56,225 bases of DNA from Verrucomicrobiota bacterium (lineage in GTDB: Bacteria > Verrucomicrobiota > Verrucomicrobiia > Opitutales > Opitutaceae), in NCBI GenBank assembly GCA_963205455.1, contig CAUJJL010000184.1, forward strand, positions 1-56,225, written 5' to 3'. Both the position numbers and the translations under genes were made by a program. Below the pieces are notes generated by a model that was not told where the DNA came from, made no database searches, and saw only the letters and a list, made by a program, of their open reading frames with translations. Position 1 is the stretch's first letter; the number at the start of each line of letters is the position of its first letter. This document shows positions 16,192-24,403 of this stretch, piece after piece.

Positions 16192-18549
16192 TCAGAAGCG
16201 CGTGCCAAAGGAAAAGTTGAATTGGTTGCCCTTCTTGTTGAAGCGGTCGCCCGTGATCGGAATACCGAAATCGAGTCGAAGCGGTGCACCCGCCACAAAA
16301 AGCCCGAGCCCAAAGCCAAAATTGTCGTTGTACCGGCTCGGATTGAAGTCGTAGGGGTTGTCATTGACGAACCCTGCGTCATAGAAAATGGCGAACCGGA
16401 TCGGACTAACAATGTCGATCGTGTACTCCAGCGAGAAGAACCCGTAGCTTTGGCCACCGATCGGCTCTCCAGAGGAGTTTTTCGGGCCGACATCCCTGTA
16501 CTCGAACCCACGCAGGTTATAGGGGCCGCCCAGAGTAAAATACTCGAAACGAGGCTTGCCCTTGTCATTGCGGCCGAACGTATCGAGAACACCAATACGA
16601 CCATAGACCGCGATGACCTGCGTCTGCGTGTCAAAGATCGGGAAGAACTGGGATCCGCGGAACTCGGCCTTGTAATAGTTGAAGTCCGAGCCGATGGCGT
16701 CGGTCGACAGGTCGAGATTCAGCTCGGCGCGATTGCCGCTGGTCGTATTGACAATCTTGTCACGTGTGTCGCGCAGCATCTGAAGGCTCACCGTCGAGAG
16801 GAAGCTCTTACCCTCGGGGAAATAAAGCTGGAAGTTTTCCTCGACGTTCTTGATTTCAACCTGCTGTGCACTGTAGGCGAGCTTGGCCTCAACAAGCTCG
16901 AAAAGGCGCTTGCGCAGGTAGATCTCGCCGCCGGTGCGGATCTCCTCGTAGAACGCGCTATCGTAGTCGGAACTCGTCCGGAAAATGCTGAAGCCCATCG
17001 CGAGTTCACGCTCGAACAGCCAGGGCTCCTCGAAGGACATCACCAGTTCGCTCGACTGCGATCCGAGTTGCATGCGAAGGCGGAACTTCTGGCCATCCCC
17101 CTGAAAGAAACTGCGGCGGTTGAAGAGGTCGAAGTTCGATTGCGTGATCTCGGCAAAGATCACCGCCTTTTCCAGCGAACTGAAGCCCGCGCCGAACGTC
17201 AGGTTGCCCGTGCGCCCCTCCTTGACCGCAACCTTCAGGTTGCGCCGTGAGGGAATGTTCGACGTTTCCGGGGTCATGTTCACGTCCTCGAAGAACCGCG
17301 TGTTCTCGAGGCGCTGCTTCGAGATCTTCATGCGAACCATGTCGAAGACCTCGCCGGGACCCAGCACGAGTTCGCGAAGGATCACGATGCTCTTGGTCTT
17401 CGTATTGCCCTCGATCTTCACCGACTCGACGTAGTACTTCTCGCTCTCCTGAATCTGGTACTCGATGTCGATGTTGCCCGTTGAAATGTTTGGCTTGCGA
17501 TTGAGACGCACGCGCGTGTCGAGATAGCCATCCCTGCCGTAGAAGTCCTCAAGGGAGGTCACATCCTCATCGAGCTTTGACGGATGAAAAACCATGCCGG
17601 ATTTCTGGCGAAGGATAAGCCGGAGCAGACCGGTCTGATAGAGCTTGTTCCCACTGAAGGAGATTTCCCCCACGCGATACTGTTTCCCTTCGTTCACATG
17701 AATGGTCAATACGAGCCGGTTGGGCGTGGGGTAGTCGTACTGGATCTTGTCGTTGTCGATTTCAACGTCGAGATACCCCTGCTCCCGATAATAGTCCCTG
17801 ACCTTGTCGAGGTCGTCCTCGAACTGGTCGTCCTTGAACCGCCCCGAGCCCGTCAGCCAGGAGAACATCCACCAGCGTTTTGTCTCCATCTCCTTGCGGA
17901 GCTTGCGGGCTTTCACATTGGTGTTTCCGACGAACTTGATTTCTCCGATACGAACCTTGTTCCCCTCCCGGATCTTGAAGATTACGTTGCCGAAGCCCGT
18001 GCTGCGGTCCCGCTCGATCGAGTAATTGATGGAGACCTGGTTGTATCCGGCCTTTTGGTAGTATTCGCGGACCTTCTCCGCGTCCTCCTTCACCTGCCGC
18101 TCATCCAGGGCAAAGTTTGCCTTGGTCTTCACTTCCTTTTCCAACCGGCGCGACTTCACCTTCTTGTTGCCCTCGAACTTCACGCTGAGCACCCGGAACT
18201 TCGGGGTGACCTCAACCACCAGGTTCTTCGTGTGGTCCGGGCGCGCCTCCTGCTTGATTTCAATGAATTCGAAAAGACCCGTGCGGTACAGTGAGCGGAT
18301 GTCGCCGTCGATCATCGCGTCGTCAATCGGACCACCCTCGCGCAACTGCATGTTGGCGCGCACGACCTGCTCATTCACATTGGCGGCGCCCACGAACTTG
18401 ATCGTGATGGTACCGACGCGCTGGGCCTGCTCCGCCTGCTGCTGCTGGGCAACCTGGGCGACAGCGTGCCATGCACCCATCGGAACCAAAGCCATGACCG
18501 CCACGAGGCGAACCACCCGGAAAAACGGGTTACTGTGTATAGTTTTCAA
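16192..18549 (-). CDS. bamA: Outer-membrane protein assembly factor BamA
   Basis: 785 residues. A signal peptide (ending near WHAVAQ) is followed by a Gln-rich linker, five POTRA domains (about 45-430; for example GTITIKFVGAANVNEQVV, KFRVLSVKFEGNKKVKSRRL, VRIGEIKFVGNTNVKARKL) and a 16-strand barrel. The barrel carries the conserved PYNLRGFEYRDVG loop region (VRGF/Y-like motif) and ends in FNFSFGTRF. It inserts and folds outer-membrane proteins, including the TonB receptors in this window. Its start overlaps the 3' end of dnaB by 20 bp, and skp and lpxD follow. Met19 is an alternative start but would shorten the signal peptide. Confidence 0.95.
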   Translation of the reverse strand: MKTIHSNPFFRVVRLVAVMALVPMGAWHAVAQVAQQQQAEQAQRVGTITIKFVGAANVNEQVVRANMQLREGGPIDDAMIDGDIRSLYRTGLFEFIEIKQEARPDHTKNLVVEVTPKFRVLSVKFEGNKKVKSRRLEKEVKTKANFALDERQVKEDAEKVREYYQKAGYNQVSINYSIERDRSTGFGNVIFKIREGNKVRIGEIKFVGNTNVKARKLRKEMETKRWWMFSWLTGSGRFKDDQFEDDLDKVRDYYREQGYLDVEIDNDKIQYDYPTPNRLVLTIHVNEGKQYRVGEISFSGNKLYQTGLLRLILRQKSGMVFHPSKLDEDVTSLEDFYGRDGYLDTRVRLNRKPNISTGNIDIEYQIQESEKYYVESVKIEGNTKTKSIVILRELVLGPGEVFDMVRMKISKQRLENTRFFEDVNMTPETSNIPSRRNLKVAVKEGRTGNLTFGAGFSSLEKAVIFAEITQSNFDLFNRRSFFQGDGQKFRLRMQLGSQSSELVMSFEEPWLFERELAMGFSIFRTSSDYDSAFYEEIRTGGEIYLRKRLFELVEAKLAYSAQQVEIKNVEENFQLYFPEGKSFLSTVSLQMLRDTRDKIVNTTSGNRAELNLDLSTDAIGSDFNYYKAEFRGSQFFPIFDTQTQVIAVYGRIGVLDTFGRNDKGKPRFEYFTLGGPYNLRGFEYRDVGPKNSSGEPIGGQSYGFFSLEYTIDIVSPIRFAIFYDAGFVNDNPYDFNPSRYNDNFGFGLGLFVAGAPLRLDFGIPITGDRFNKKGNQFNFSFGTRF

Positions 18550-19951
18550 AGCGGGTGATGTCTCGTAGGAACGTAAGCTTCATTTCTCCTACCGGTCCGT
18601 TTCGCTGTTTTGCAACGATTAACTCGGCGGAGTCCGCAGCGACCTGGAATTTCTCCTCCGCCTCCTTCGGCCGCGCGAGCATAAGCACGACGTCAGCATC
18701 TTGCTCGATCGATCCTGATTCACGCAGATCAGATAGTCTTGGAGTGCGATTTTCCTTTTCAGCCGAACGGTTGAGCTGACTGAGAACAATGACAGGCACA
18801 TCAAGTTCCTTAGCCAGGCCCTTTAATCCGCGCGAAATCTCCGCTACCTGCTGTTCGCGCGGGGTCTTTGGGTCAGTCGGCGCAATAAGCTGCAAGTAAT
18901 CGACAACAATCAGGCCCAGTTTGTGACGTGAACTCAGCCGGCGCGCCTTCGCCCGCAGTTCCATGATGGTAAGATGCGAAGAATCATCGATGAAGATCGG
19001 CGCCTTGGTGAATTCATCCGCAGCCTTGATCAGTTCCTGCTGCTCGGCGCCGTTCTTGGAAAGCAGGCCGTCGCGGAGCAATTTCATGTTCACCCGCGCG
19101 CGCGAACACAGCAGGCGCAGCGCAAGCTGGGTGGATCCCATTTCCAGCGAGAAAACCATCACCGGCACCGCCTCGCCCCGCCGCGGCATTGCGGCAGCTT
19201 CGGCAAAGTTCAGTGCGAGGGAGGTCTTGCCCATGGAGGGTCTGGCCGCGAGCACGATCATCTCCTGCCGCTGGAATCCAAACGTATACTGGTCGAGGTC
19301 CTTGAAGCCGGAGGATACCCCCGTGAGTTCCCCCTTCTTCATCATCATCTTGGTGATGACGTTCATGGCCTCCCGCGTCGGCTCCTTGATGTGCCTCGCA
19401 CTCTCCGACGTGCGGTTCTGCGTAACCGCAAAAAGCTGCTGCTCGATCGTATCGACGAACTGATCGATTTCGCCGCTGAATTCGTAGCACTGCTCAACCG
19501 TGCCCGTCGCCGCGCGGATCAGTTCCCGCAGGAGCGCCTGCTCGCGGACCTTGGAAATGAAGTAGTTCGCCTGCGCGGTGGTCGGAATGCGATTCGCGAT
19601 CTGCGTCAGCAACGCGAATCCGCCGATTTCTTCGAGCTGGCGTGCCGACTTCAATTCCTCGGCCAACACCGCGAGGTCGATCGGCGCCTGCCTGTTGTAG
19701 AGGTCGACCAGCTTTTCGAAGATGGTCCTATGGGCGGGGACGTAGAACGACTCCGGCACCAGCCGGTTCTCCATGCAACGGGATACCACATCCAACCCGT
19801 CGAGAAAACAGCAGGACAGGAGATATTCTTCCGCCTCGATTGAATGAGGAAGCGTACGCCCCATCACGCTGCCGCCCTCGCGGACGCCGTCGGCTCCGCT
19901 TCCACCATGGCGCTTGCGTCTCAACGTCGGGGCGGGCGCGTCTTCAGGCAT
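18530..19951 (-). CDS. dnaB: Replicative DNA helicase
   Basis: 473-residue hexameric 5'-3' helicase that unwinds DNA at the fork. The N-terminal DnaB domain (about 32-135; LPHSIEAEEYLLSCC) is joined by a linker to a RecA-type motor. Walker A is AARPSMGKT (235-243), Walker B is around GLIVVDYLQLI, and later motifs QQVAEISRGLKGLAKELDVPV and SDLRESGSIEQDADVV are all present. The first 30 residues are an extra basic/glycine-rich tail, so Met30 (MGRTLPHS) may be the true start. It follows rplI, an arrangement (rpsF-ssb-rplI-dnaB) common in bacteria. Confidence 0.96.
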   Translation of the reverse strand: MPEDAPAPTLRRKRHGGSGADGVREGGSVMGRTLPHSIEAEEYLLSCCFLDGLDVVSRCMENRLVPESFYVPAHRTIFEKLVDLYNRQAPIDLAVLAEELKSARQLEEIGGFALLTQIANRIPTTAQANYFISKVREQALLRELIRAATGTVEQCYEFSGEIDQFVDTIEQQLFAVTQNRTSESARHIKEPTREAMNVITKMMMKKGELTGVSSGFKDLDQYTFGFQRQEMIVLAARPSMGKTSLALNFAEAAAMPRRGEAVPVMVFSLEMGSTQLALRLLCSRARVNMKLLRDGLLSKNGAEQQELIKAADEFTKAPIFIDDSSHLTIMELRAKARRLSSRHKLGLIVVDYLQLIAPTDPKTPREQQVAEISRGLKGLAKELDVPVIVLSQLNRSAEKENRTPRLSDLRESGSIEQDADVVLMLARPKEAEEKFQVAADSAELIVAKQRNGPVGEMKLTFLRDITRFENYTQ

Positions 19952-20024
19952 TGCGGGAGCCCTGGGTTGCCTGATTGCAGAATGCTTTACCCATGAAAAG
20001 GTTGCTCTGGGCTAAAACCGGGAA

Positions 20025-20043
20025 GCCGTGATTGTCTCACGGC
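20025..20043 (-). terminator. Weak hairpin between rplI and dnaB
   Basis: A perfect 7-bp stem GCCGTGA/TCACGGC with a 5-nt loop lies in the 137-bp gap after rplI. On the minus strand it is followed by TTCCCGGTTTT, a poor T-tract. It may attenuate rather than stop transcription into dnaB. Confidence 0.35.
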
Positions 20044-20088
20044 CTCCGCAAGCTCGCATCATGGGGCTCAACCCTCGGCCATCCTCGT

Positions 20089-20640
20089 CTAGTGGGAGGA
20101 TTCCTTCTCCTTTGTCGCCTTGCGCACCGGACGCTTTTTCTCGCGAACCTCGGCGGCAGGCTTTTCCTGTGCCACGGGCTCGATCGGATTCTCCGACACA
20201 ACATCAAAGGAAAGATCGACCGTGACATCGGCGTGAAGCTTGATCTTCACCTCGTGCTTTCCGAGTGCCTTGACCGGCGTGTGCAGGTGGATGCGCTTCT
20301 TGTCCAGCGTGATGCCTGCCTCGACGAGCTTCGCGTGAAGGTCGGTCGATGTGATTGCACCAAAGACCTTGCCGCCTTCGCCGGTCTTGACCGCGAATGC
20401 GAGTGAGGTCTTCTCGAGCTTGCGCGCAATCTCCTGGGCGCCAGAAAGCTCGGCGGCTTCGCGCTCGGCACGGCGTTTGCGCAGCGCCTCGACGTGCTTC
20501 TTGTTGGCGCGGGTCACCGGAACGGCGATCTTGCGCGGGAGGAGGAAGTTGCGGGCAAAGCCGGCGCGAACCTTGACTTGGTCACCTTCGCCGCCGAGTC
20601 CGTCGACGGGCTGAAGGAGCAGAATTTCATTGTGAGCCAT
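20089..20640 (-). CDS. rplI: Ribosomal protein bL9
   Basis: 183 residues, about 35 more than the usual 148. The N-terminal domain (MAHNEILLLQPVDGLGGEGD) has the L9 signature, followed by the connecting helix and a C-terminal RNA-binding domain with FGAITSTDLHAKLVEAGITLDKKRIHL. The extra C-terminal tail is charged and rich in Lys, Glu and Pro (EKPAAEVREKKRPVRKATKEKE). bL9 sits at the base of L1 and affects frame maintenance. It lies 80 bp after ssb. The rpsR gene (bS18), commonly between ssb and rplI, is absent here. Confidence 0.96.
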   Translation of the reverse strand: MAHNEILLLQPVDGLGGEGDQVKVRAGFARNFLLPRKIAVPVTRANKKHVEALRKRRAEREAAELSGAQEIARKLEKTSLAFAVKTGEGGKVFGAITSTDLHAKLVEAGITLDKKRIHLHTPVKALGKHEVKIKLHADVTVDLSFDVVSENPIEPVAQEKPAAEVREKKRPVRKATKEKESSH

Positions 20641-20720
20641 GATGGGTGACGTGTTGAGAGTGGTACGGAGGAAATGCGGGGCATGCCCGGGGCAGCGACC
20701 GCACAGGTGCTTATGTCAGG

Positions 20721-21203
20721 TCAAAACGGGACGTCTTCGTCGATCGTGTCGGAAGGAGGCGAAGTCGGCTTTCCCCGCGGCGGAGGAGATGTGCGCTCGT
20801 AGGAAGGTGCTGTCTGGTCCGTCTCGTCAGCGCCGCCTGCCTGCGCGCCTTGCGAAGTGGCAGCACCGCGCGGGGCGCCGAGAAACTGGACATTATCAAG
20901 GACAACCTTGAGACGGCTCCGCTTTTGGCCGCTGGTCTTGTCCTCCCATTGGTCAAGCTTGAGCCGTCCCTCAACCATGCACTGGGAACCCTTGCCGAGG
21001 TACTTGGAAACCAGTTCCCCCTGCTTGCCCCACGCCTCAATATCCACAAAAGTGGTTTCATCGCGCGTGGCGCCCGAGTCATCCTTGAACTGCCGGTTGA
21101 CCGCGATGCCGAACTGACAAATGGCGGTCCCCTTCGGCGTGACCCTGAGTTCGGGATCCCGGGTCAGGTTTCCGATCAGGAAGACTTTATTGAGCGAAGC
21201 CAT
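20721..21203 (-). CDS. ssb: Single-stranded DNA-binding protein
   Basis: 160 residues with the N-terminal OB fold (MASLNKVFLIGNLTRDPELR; FVDIEAWGKQGELVSKYLGKG; MVEGRLKLDQWEDK). A disordered Gln/Gly/Pro/Ser-rich linker follows, ending in the acidic tip DEDVPF that recruits replication and repair partners. Length and tip are typical. It follows rpsF by 25 bp and precedes rplI, so it is expressed with ribosomal protein genes, as in many bacteria. Confidence 0.96.
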   Translation of the reverse strand: MASLNKVFLIGNLTRDPELRVTPKGTAICQFGIAVNRQFKDDSGATRDETTFVDIEAWGKQGELVSKYLGKGSQCMVEGRLKLDQWEDKTSGQKRSRLKVVLDNVQFLGAPRGAATSQGAQAGGADETDQTAPSYERTSPPPRGKPTSPPSDTIDEDVPF

Positions 21204-21228
21204 GGGAGGGAGCGCGGCAGCCTGCCGC

Positions 21229-21525
21229 TCAGGCAGATTGAACGAAGGTGCGGTAAACGTTGGCGTTCAGCCGAAGCCGTTCGCGGAGCGCTGTCGGTCC
21301 GGAGGGAGGTGCCGAGAAGGCCACCTGCACGTAGGTGCCGCCGGTCAGTTTGCGATCCGTGACGCGCACGAATTCGCGGCGTCCGAGATTTTCCACTGCG
21401 GTGACTTCGCCCTGGACTGCGGCGATATCCTGTTTCACGCCATCGATGATCTGATCGATGGAGTCTTCCTTGCCGCGGTTATCCAGGATGAAGGTCGCGC
21501 GGTAGCTGCGTTTGGTCGGGTTCAT
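21229..21525 (-). CDS. rpsF: Ribosomal protein bS6
   Basis: 98 residues with the ferredoxin-like S6 fold: YRATFILDNRG at the N-terminus, a helix with IDQIIDGVKQDI, then VTAVENLGRREFVRVTDRK and GTYVQVAFSAPP. It binds the 30S platform, normally with bS18. The start ATG at 21525 is preceded by AGAG seven bases upstream and lies inside the 3' end of pth, giving a 47-bp overlap in a different frame. The overlap suggests translational coupling. Confidence 0.94.
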   Translation of the reverse strand: MNPTKRSYRATFILDNRGKEDSIDQIIDGVKQDIAAVQGEVTAVENLGRREFVRVTDRKLTGGTYVQVAFSAPPSGPTALRERLRLNANVYRTFVQSA

Positions 21526-22102
21526 TTTTATCTCTGCGATTGAGTTGGTTCATCGCGCGGTCTGGACCTTCCGTGATGAGAAGCTCCAGCCCGTCGACGA
21601 GGCGGTCGAGTTTTTGTGTAAGGAGTTGACGTTGTTCCAAAGTGAAGGATCCGAGCACGAAGTCTTTGATGTCCATCTGGGGCGGCCGTTTGGGACCGAT
21701 CCCAAGCCGGTAGCGCACAAAACCGTCGCCCAGGTGTTCGAGCAGGCTTGCCACACCGTTGTGGCCACCTGCGCTGCCCGTCACCGAAACCTTCACGGAG
21801 CCGAGTTCGATGGCAGCGTCGTCGTAGGCGACGAAGATCGAGGAGGTCGGAACCTTGTGATAGCTGGCGAACTGCCGGAGCGGGCGACCGCTGTCGTTCA
21901 TGAAGCCCTGGGGCTTCACCAGGTACAGCGTGCGTCCGCCGGAATCCCAGCGAGCGATCTCGGCATCAAACCGGGACTCGGACTTCCAATGCAGATGCTG
22001 GCGGCGGGCCAAGGCATCGAGCACGATCCAACCGAGATTGTGGCGGGTCCCGTCATAGTCGCGGCCCGGATTTCCCAGGCCGGCGACGAGCGCAATGGAC
22101 AT
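21479..22102 (-). CDS. pth: Peptidyl-tRNA hydrolase
   Basis: 207 residues. It releases peptides from prematurely dropped peptidyl-tRNA. Family features are VAGLGNPGRDYDGTRHNLGW at 5-24 with the catalytic His, LVKPQGFMNDSG (Asn), a further Asp/His region YDDAAIELGSVKVS, and GSAGGHNGVASL. The last 20 residues (after DRAMNQLNRRD) are an extension encoded within the start of rpsF. It follows rplY, an order (rplY-pth) seen in many genomes. Confidence 0.95.
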   Translation of the reverse strand: MSIALVAGLGNPGRDYDGTRHNLGWIVLDALARRQHLHWKSESRFDAEIARWDSGGRTLYLVKPQGFMNDSGRPLRQFASYHKVPTSSIFVAYDDAAIELGSVKVSVTGSAGGHNGVASLLEHLGDGFVRYRLGIGPKRPPQMDIKDFVLGSFTLEQRQLLTQKLDRLVDGLELLITEGPDRAMNQLNRRDKNEPDQTQLPRDLHPG

Positions 22103-22165
22103 GACTCAAAGAACACTCGGGCTCCGACTGCCGTAAGAGCCACGGCAGCCGTATCCGAAAAACAA

Positions 22166-22954
22166 TTACTTCTTCGCGGGTGCAGCGGGTTTGGCGCCTG
22201 CGGCAGGCGCGGGAGCTTTTGCACCTGCGGCGGCGGGTTTGGCACCCGCTGCGGGCGCGGCAGCGCCAGCGGCGGCAGGGGTTGCGGCGGCTCCTGCGGC
22301 GGCGGGCGCAGCGGCGCCAGGGGCGGCAGGCGTGGCAGCAGCTCCTGCAGCGGCGGCGGGAGCTGCGGCTTCCGCCGAGACAACCTCGGCAACCGGCTCG
22401 ACACAGGACACCACAGGCTGACCCTTCGGGTCGAGAAACTTGACGCCCGGGACCGGCTTCAGACTGCCGACCTTGACGGTCTCACCCACCTTGAGCTCCG
22501 TGACATCGACCGAGATCGATTCCGGCAGATCCTTGGCAAGGCAGCGAATGCGGAGTTGGAGCGTTGCGATTTCCAAGACGCCGCTCTGGTTCTTAACGCC
22601 AAAGGATTCTCCCACCGTCGTGACCGGCACGCGGATTTCGAAGGCCTCATCCTCCTTCACTTCGTGGAGGTCCACATGCACGTAACGATCGGTGATCGGA
22701 TCGCGCTGAACTTCCTGCAGGAAGGAAAGGGCCTTCGCCGGTTTGTCAGCGCGGGCCAGTTCGATGACGAGCGCACGGCCGGCCACAACCTTCAGAAGAC
22801 GGGTGAATTCCGGACCATCAAGCGCAAGCATTTCAGGCTTGGTATGCTTCCCGTAAAGAATTGCGGGAACGCGATTTACTTTGCGCAACCGGCGCGAGGC
22901 ACTGCGCCCGGACTGGGCGCGCGGCGCAACATTGAGGACAAGATTTTGCTTCAT
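22166..22954 (-). CDS. rplY: Ribosomal protein bL25 (CTC form) with Ala/Pro-rich tail
   Basis: 262 residues from MKQNLVLNVAPRAQSG; the frame is open further upstream but lacks homology-like sequence. The N-terminal 5S-rRNA-binding L25 domain (about 1-95; RKVNRVPAILYGKHTKPEMLAL) is followed by the TL5/CTC beta domain (about 100-185; DEAFEIRVPVTTVGES, DLPESISVDVTELKVGETV, PKGQPVVSCVEPV). The last 65 residues are almost only Ala, Pro, Gly and Lys in short repeats. This tail is low complexity and likely disordered. It is the first gene of the run rplY-pth-rpsF-ssb-rplI-dnaB. Confidence 0.94.
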   Translation of the reverse strand: MKQNLVLNVAPRAQSGRSASRRLRKVNRVPAILYGKHTKPEMLALDGPEFTRLLKVVAGRALVIELARADKPAKALSFLQEVQRDPITDRYVHVDLHEVKEDEAFEIRVPVTTVGESFGVKNQSGVLEIATLQLRIRCLAKDLPESISVDVTELKVGETVKVGSLKPVPGVKFLDPKGQPVVSCVEPVAEVVSAEAAAPAAAAGAAATPAAPGAAAPAAAGAAATPAAAGAAAPAAGAKPAAAGAKAPAPAAGAKPAAPAKK

Positions 22955-23139
22955 GATATTCGGTCCACCTGGTCGCTCCGGAATGGAGGCAGGCGTAATG
23001 GAAAAGTTGGCGAGGCAATCGCTTTCCCCCCGGAAAATCAACCAAAACTTTGAGGAGAGTGCTTTTTGCTCAAATGGAGCGTTGACAAGGCAAATGCTGG
23101 CGCATGTCTTGCCCGTCCCAATTGGGACTTAGGTCAGTT

Positions 23140-23214
23140 TGCCCGGTAGCTCAGTGGCAGAGCAGGTGACTGTTAATCACTTGGTCGTAGGTTCGATCCC
23201 TACCCGGGCAGCCA
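23140..23214 (+). tRNA. tRNA-Asn (anticodon GUU)
   Basis: All arms can be drawn: a 7-bp acceptor stem TGCCCGG/CCGGGCA, D-arm GCTC-AGTGGCAG-AGC, anticodon stem with loop CTGTTAA (anticodon GTT), T-arm GTAGG-TTCGATC-CCTAC, discriminator G, and a genomically encoded CCA at 23212-23214. It lies at the left border of the accessory island and is a plausible integration target. No duplicate of its 3' end was found at the other border. Confidence 0.96.
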
Positions 23215-23555
23215 TTTTCCATCAACGAGATGCGGTTGTCTTGGATTTCCCGAAAAATCCGCTGTCCGGTTACTGTCTGGTTTTGGCATCCATTTGAGCG
23301 CGGGGGAGAAAGAACCTCGATAAGGCCGCTCATCTTATCGCGCCAGTCGGACGTCGCATTTATCCTGGGAACGAGTTGCCCGCGCAGCCGCCTCCAAGAA
23401 ACCCGAACTCCCGCACCGGTAAAATCAGCCCTGTAGGCCCGACTTTTCGGATGCTTCAACGATGAATCAATGACTTGCGCACTTTTTCCCCTCCAGTTGG
23501 CGAAGTCAGTTTAATTTATCCGATCCGCTATCCAACGATCGGGTCCACCTCACCC
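23215..23555. other. 341-bp gap between tRNA-Asn and toxin gene
   Basis: No convincing gene is seen. The minus-strand reading frame that runs through this gap includes the antisense of the tRNA (reading CPGRDRTYDQVINSHLL), a well-known false gene. Composition is mixed, with no T-rich terminator after the tRNA. It may hold the left attachment end of the island. Confidence 0.5.
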
Positions 23556-24059
23556 CTATCCCGCCACCAGTTTTTCAATAGTGCCCATCGGCAGAAAAAC
23601 CCGGTTCGGATTGCTGCCCAATTGGGCAAATCCGAATTTTCGATAGAACGCCAGGGCGGCGGAGTTTTTCGCGTCCGCGACCACGGCGAGCGAGGCAATC
23701 TCCGCGGATTTCTGGTGCGCGCGGACCAGCGCATCCATCAAAAGCAGCGATCCTGTCCCCGGGAAACGCTCATCTCGCGCCAGCCGCCCCAACAGGGTTG
23801 CGGAGAGCCGCGGATAGCGAGGGAGCTTCTGTTGCATGGCTTCCGGCAGCTCCGCGACATCCACAGCAAACGCCGAAAGCGTGTAGTAGCCCACGATGGT
23901 GGCCGGGGCGGCGTCATCCACCATGACGAACGCAGCAGCCACATGACGCTCCGCGTCCTTCCGGGCAATCTGCTGGAGATAGATGTTGAGCGGAGCGATG
24001 GCGCAACGAAACCCGGCCCGGTCGTGTTGCTTCGTTAGCGGTTCATAACGGTAGGCCAT
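23556..24059 (-). CDS. GNAT-family acetyltransferase toxin (TacT/AtaT-like)
   Basis: 167 residues with a GNAT fold. Strand and acceptor region YRYEPLTKQHDRAGFRC come first, then VGYYTLSAFAV, then the acetyl-CoA pyrophosphate loop RFPGTGSLLLMDAL (RxxGxG) and the late motif AALAFYRKFGFAQL. Toxins of this group acetylate the amino group of charged tRNAs and stop translation. The start overlaps the antitoxin stop by one base (TGATG), typical of such pairs. The antitoxin lies upstream, the usual order. A decayed copy of part of this gene lies at 33247-33307. Confidence 0.88.
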   Translation of the reverse strand: MAYRYEPLTKQHDRAGFRCAIAPLNIYLQQIARKDAERHVAAAFVMVDDAAPATIVGYYTLSAFAVDVAELPEAMQQKLPRYPRLSATLLGRLARDERFPGTGSLLLMDALVRAHQKSAEIASLAVVADAKNSAALAFYRKFGFAQLGSNPNRVFLPMGTIEKLVAG

Positions 24060-24361
24060 CAGGCGCTGGCCTCGCGGTAACGCTTAAAAGCCCCACGCAA
24101 CGCCGCATTCGGCGCGGCTGGCGCAAGCAAAGCTTTCACGAACTGAGTGGACTCCTCCGCTGAAAGCTTGGCCTGTTGATGCTCCTCAATGACCCTCCGG
24201 GCGCTGGCTTGGAGGGCGAAGAGCACAAAGCTCGTGACCGTCGGATGCCCGGTCACGGCAGCAGCCTGCTCCAAGGTCTTCTTGAAATCACGGGGAATCC
24301 TCGCTTCCAGTCGGGCGGTGGCGGGAACACGGGAACGGGATTTTGCTGCTAAAGTGGCCAT
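24059..24361 (-). CDS. DUF1778 ribbon-helix-helix antitoxin (TacA-like)
   Basis: 100 residues from MATLAAKSRS; an in-frame start 6 codons upstream at 24379 is possible. The N-terminal ribbon-helix-helix (ARLEARIPRDFKKTLEQAAAVTGH, TSFVLFALQASARRVIEEHQ) would bind operator DNA. The C-terminal part (LSAEESTQFVKALLAPAAPNAALRGAFKRYRE) is the family's toxin-binding tail. It forms a pair with the acetyltransferase downstream. The antitoxin probably represses its own promoter in complex with the toxin. Confidence 0.9.
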   Translation of the reverse strand: MATLAAKSRSRVPATARLEARIPRDFKKTLEQAAAVTGHPTVTSFVLFALQASARRVIEEHQQAKLSAEESTQFVKALLAPAAPNAALRGAFKRYREASA

Positions 24362-24403
24362 GAAACCACCATCCGGCAATTTGCCGGGTCCTGCAACTTT
24401 AAA

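Noticed and set aside
16155..16634. N-terminal extension of skp by 160 codons
   Set aside because: It lies inside bamA, is Ser/Arg-rich and lacks any domain; the internal start at 16154 gives a proper signal peptide.
21512..23053. 513-codon plus-strand frame opposite pth and rplY, with a glycine/cysteine-rich stretch
   Set aside because: The Gly/Cys stretch is only the complement of the Ala/Pro tail of bL25. No protein-like features otherwise.
23151..23459. Minus-strand frame of 102 codons across the tRNA-Asn
   Set aside because: Its end is the antisense translation of the tRNA (CPGRDRTYDQVINSHLL), a common false call; the rest has no recognisable protein character.
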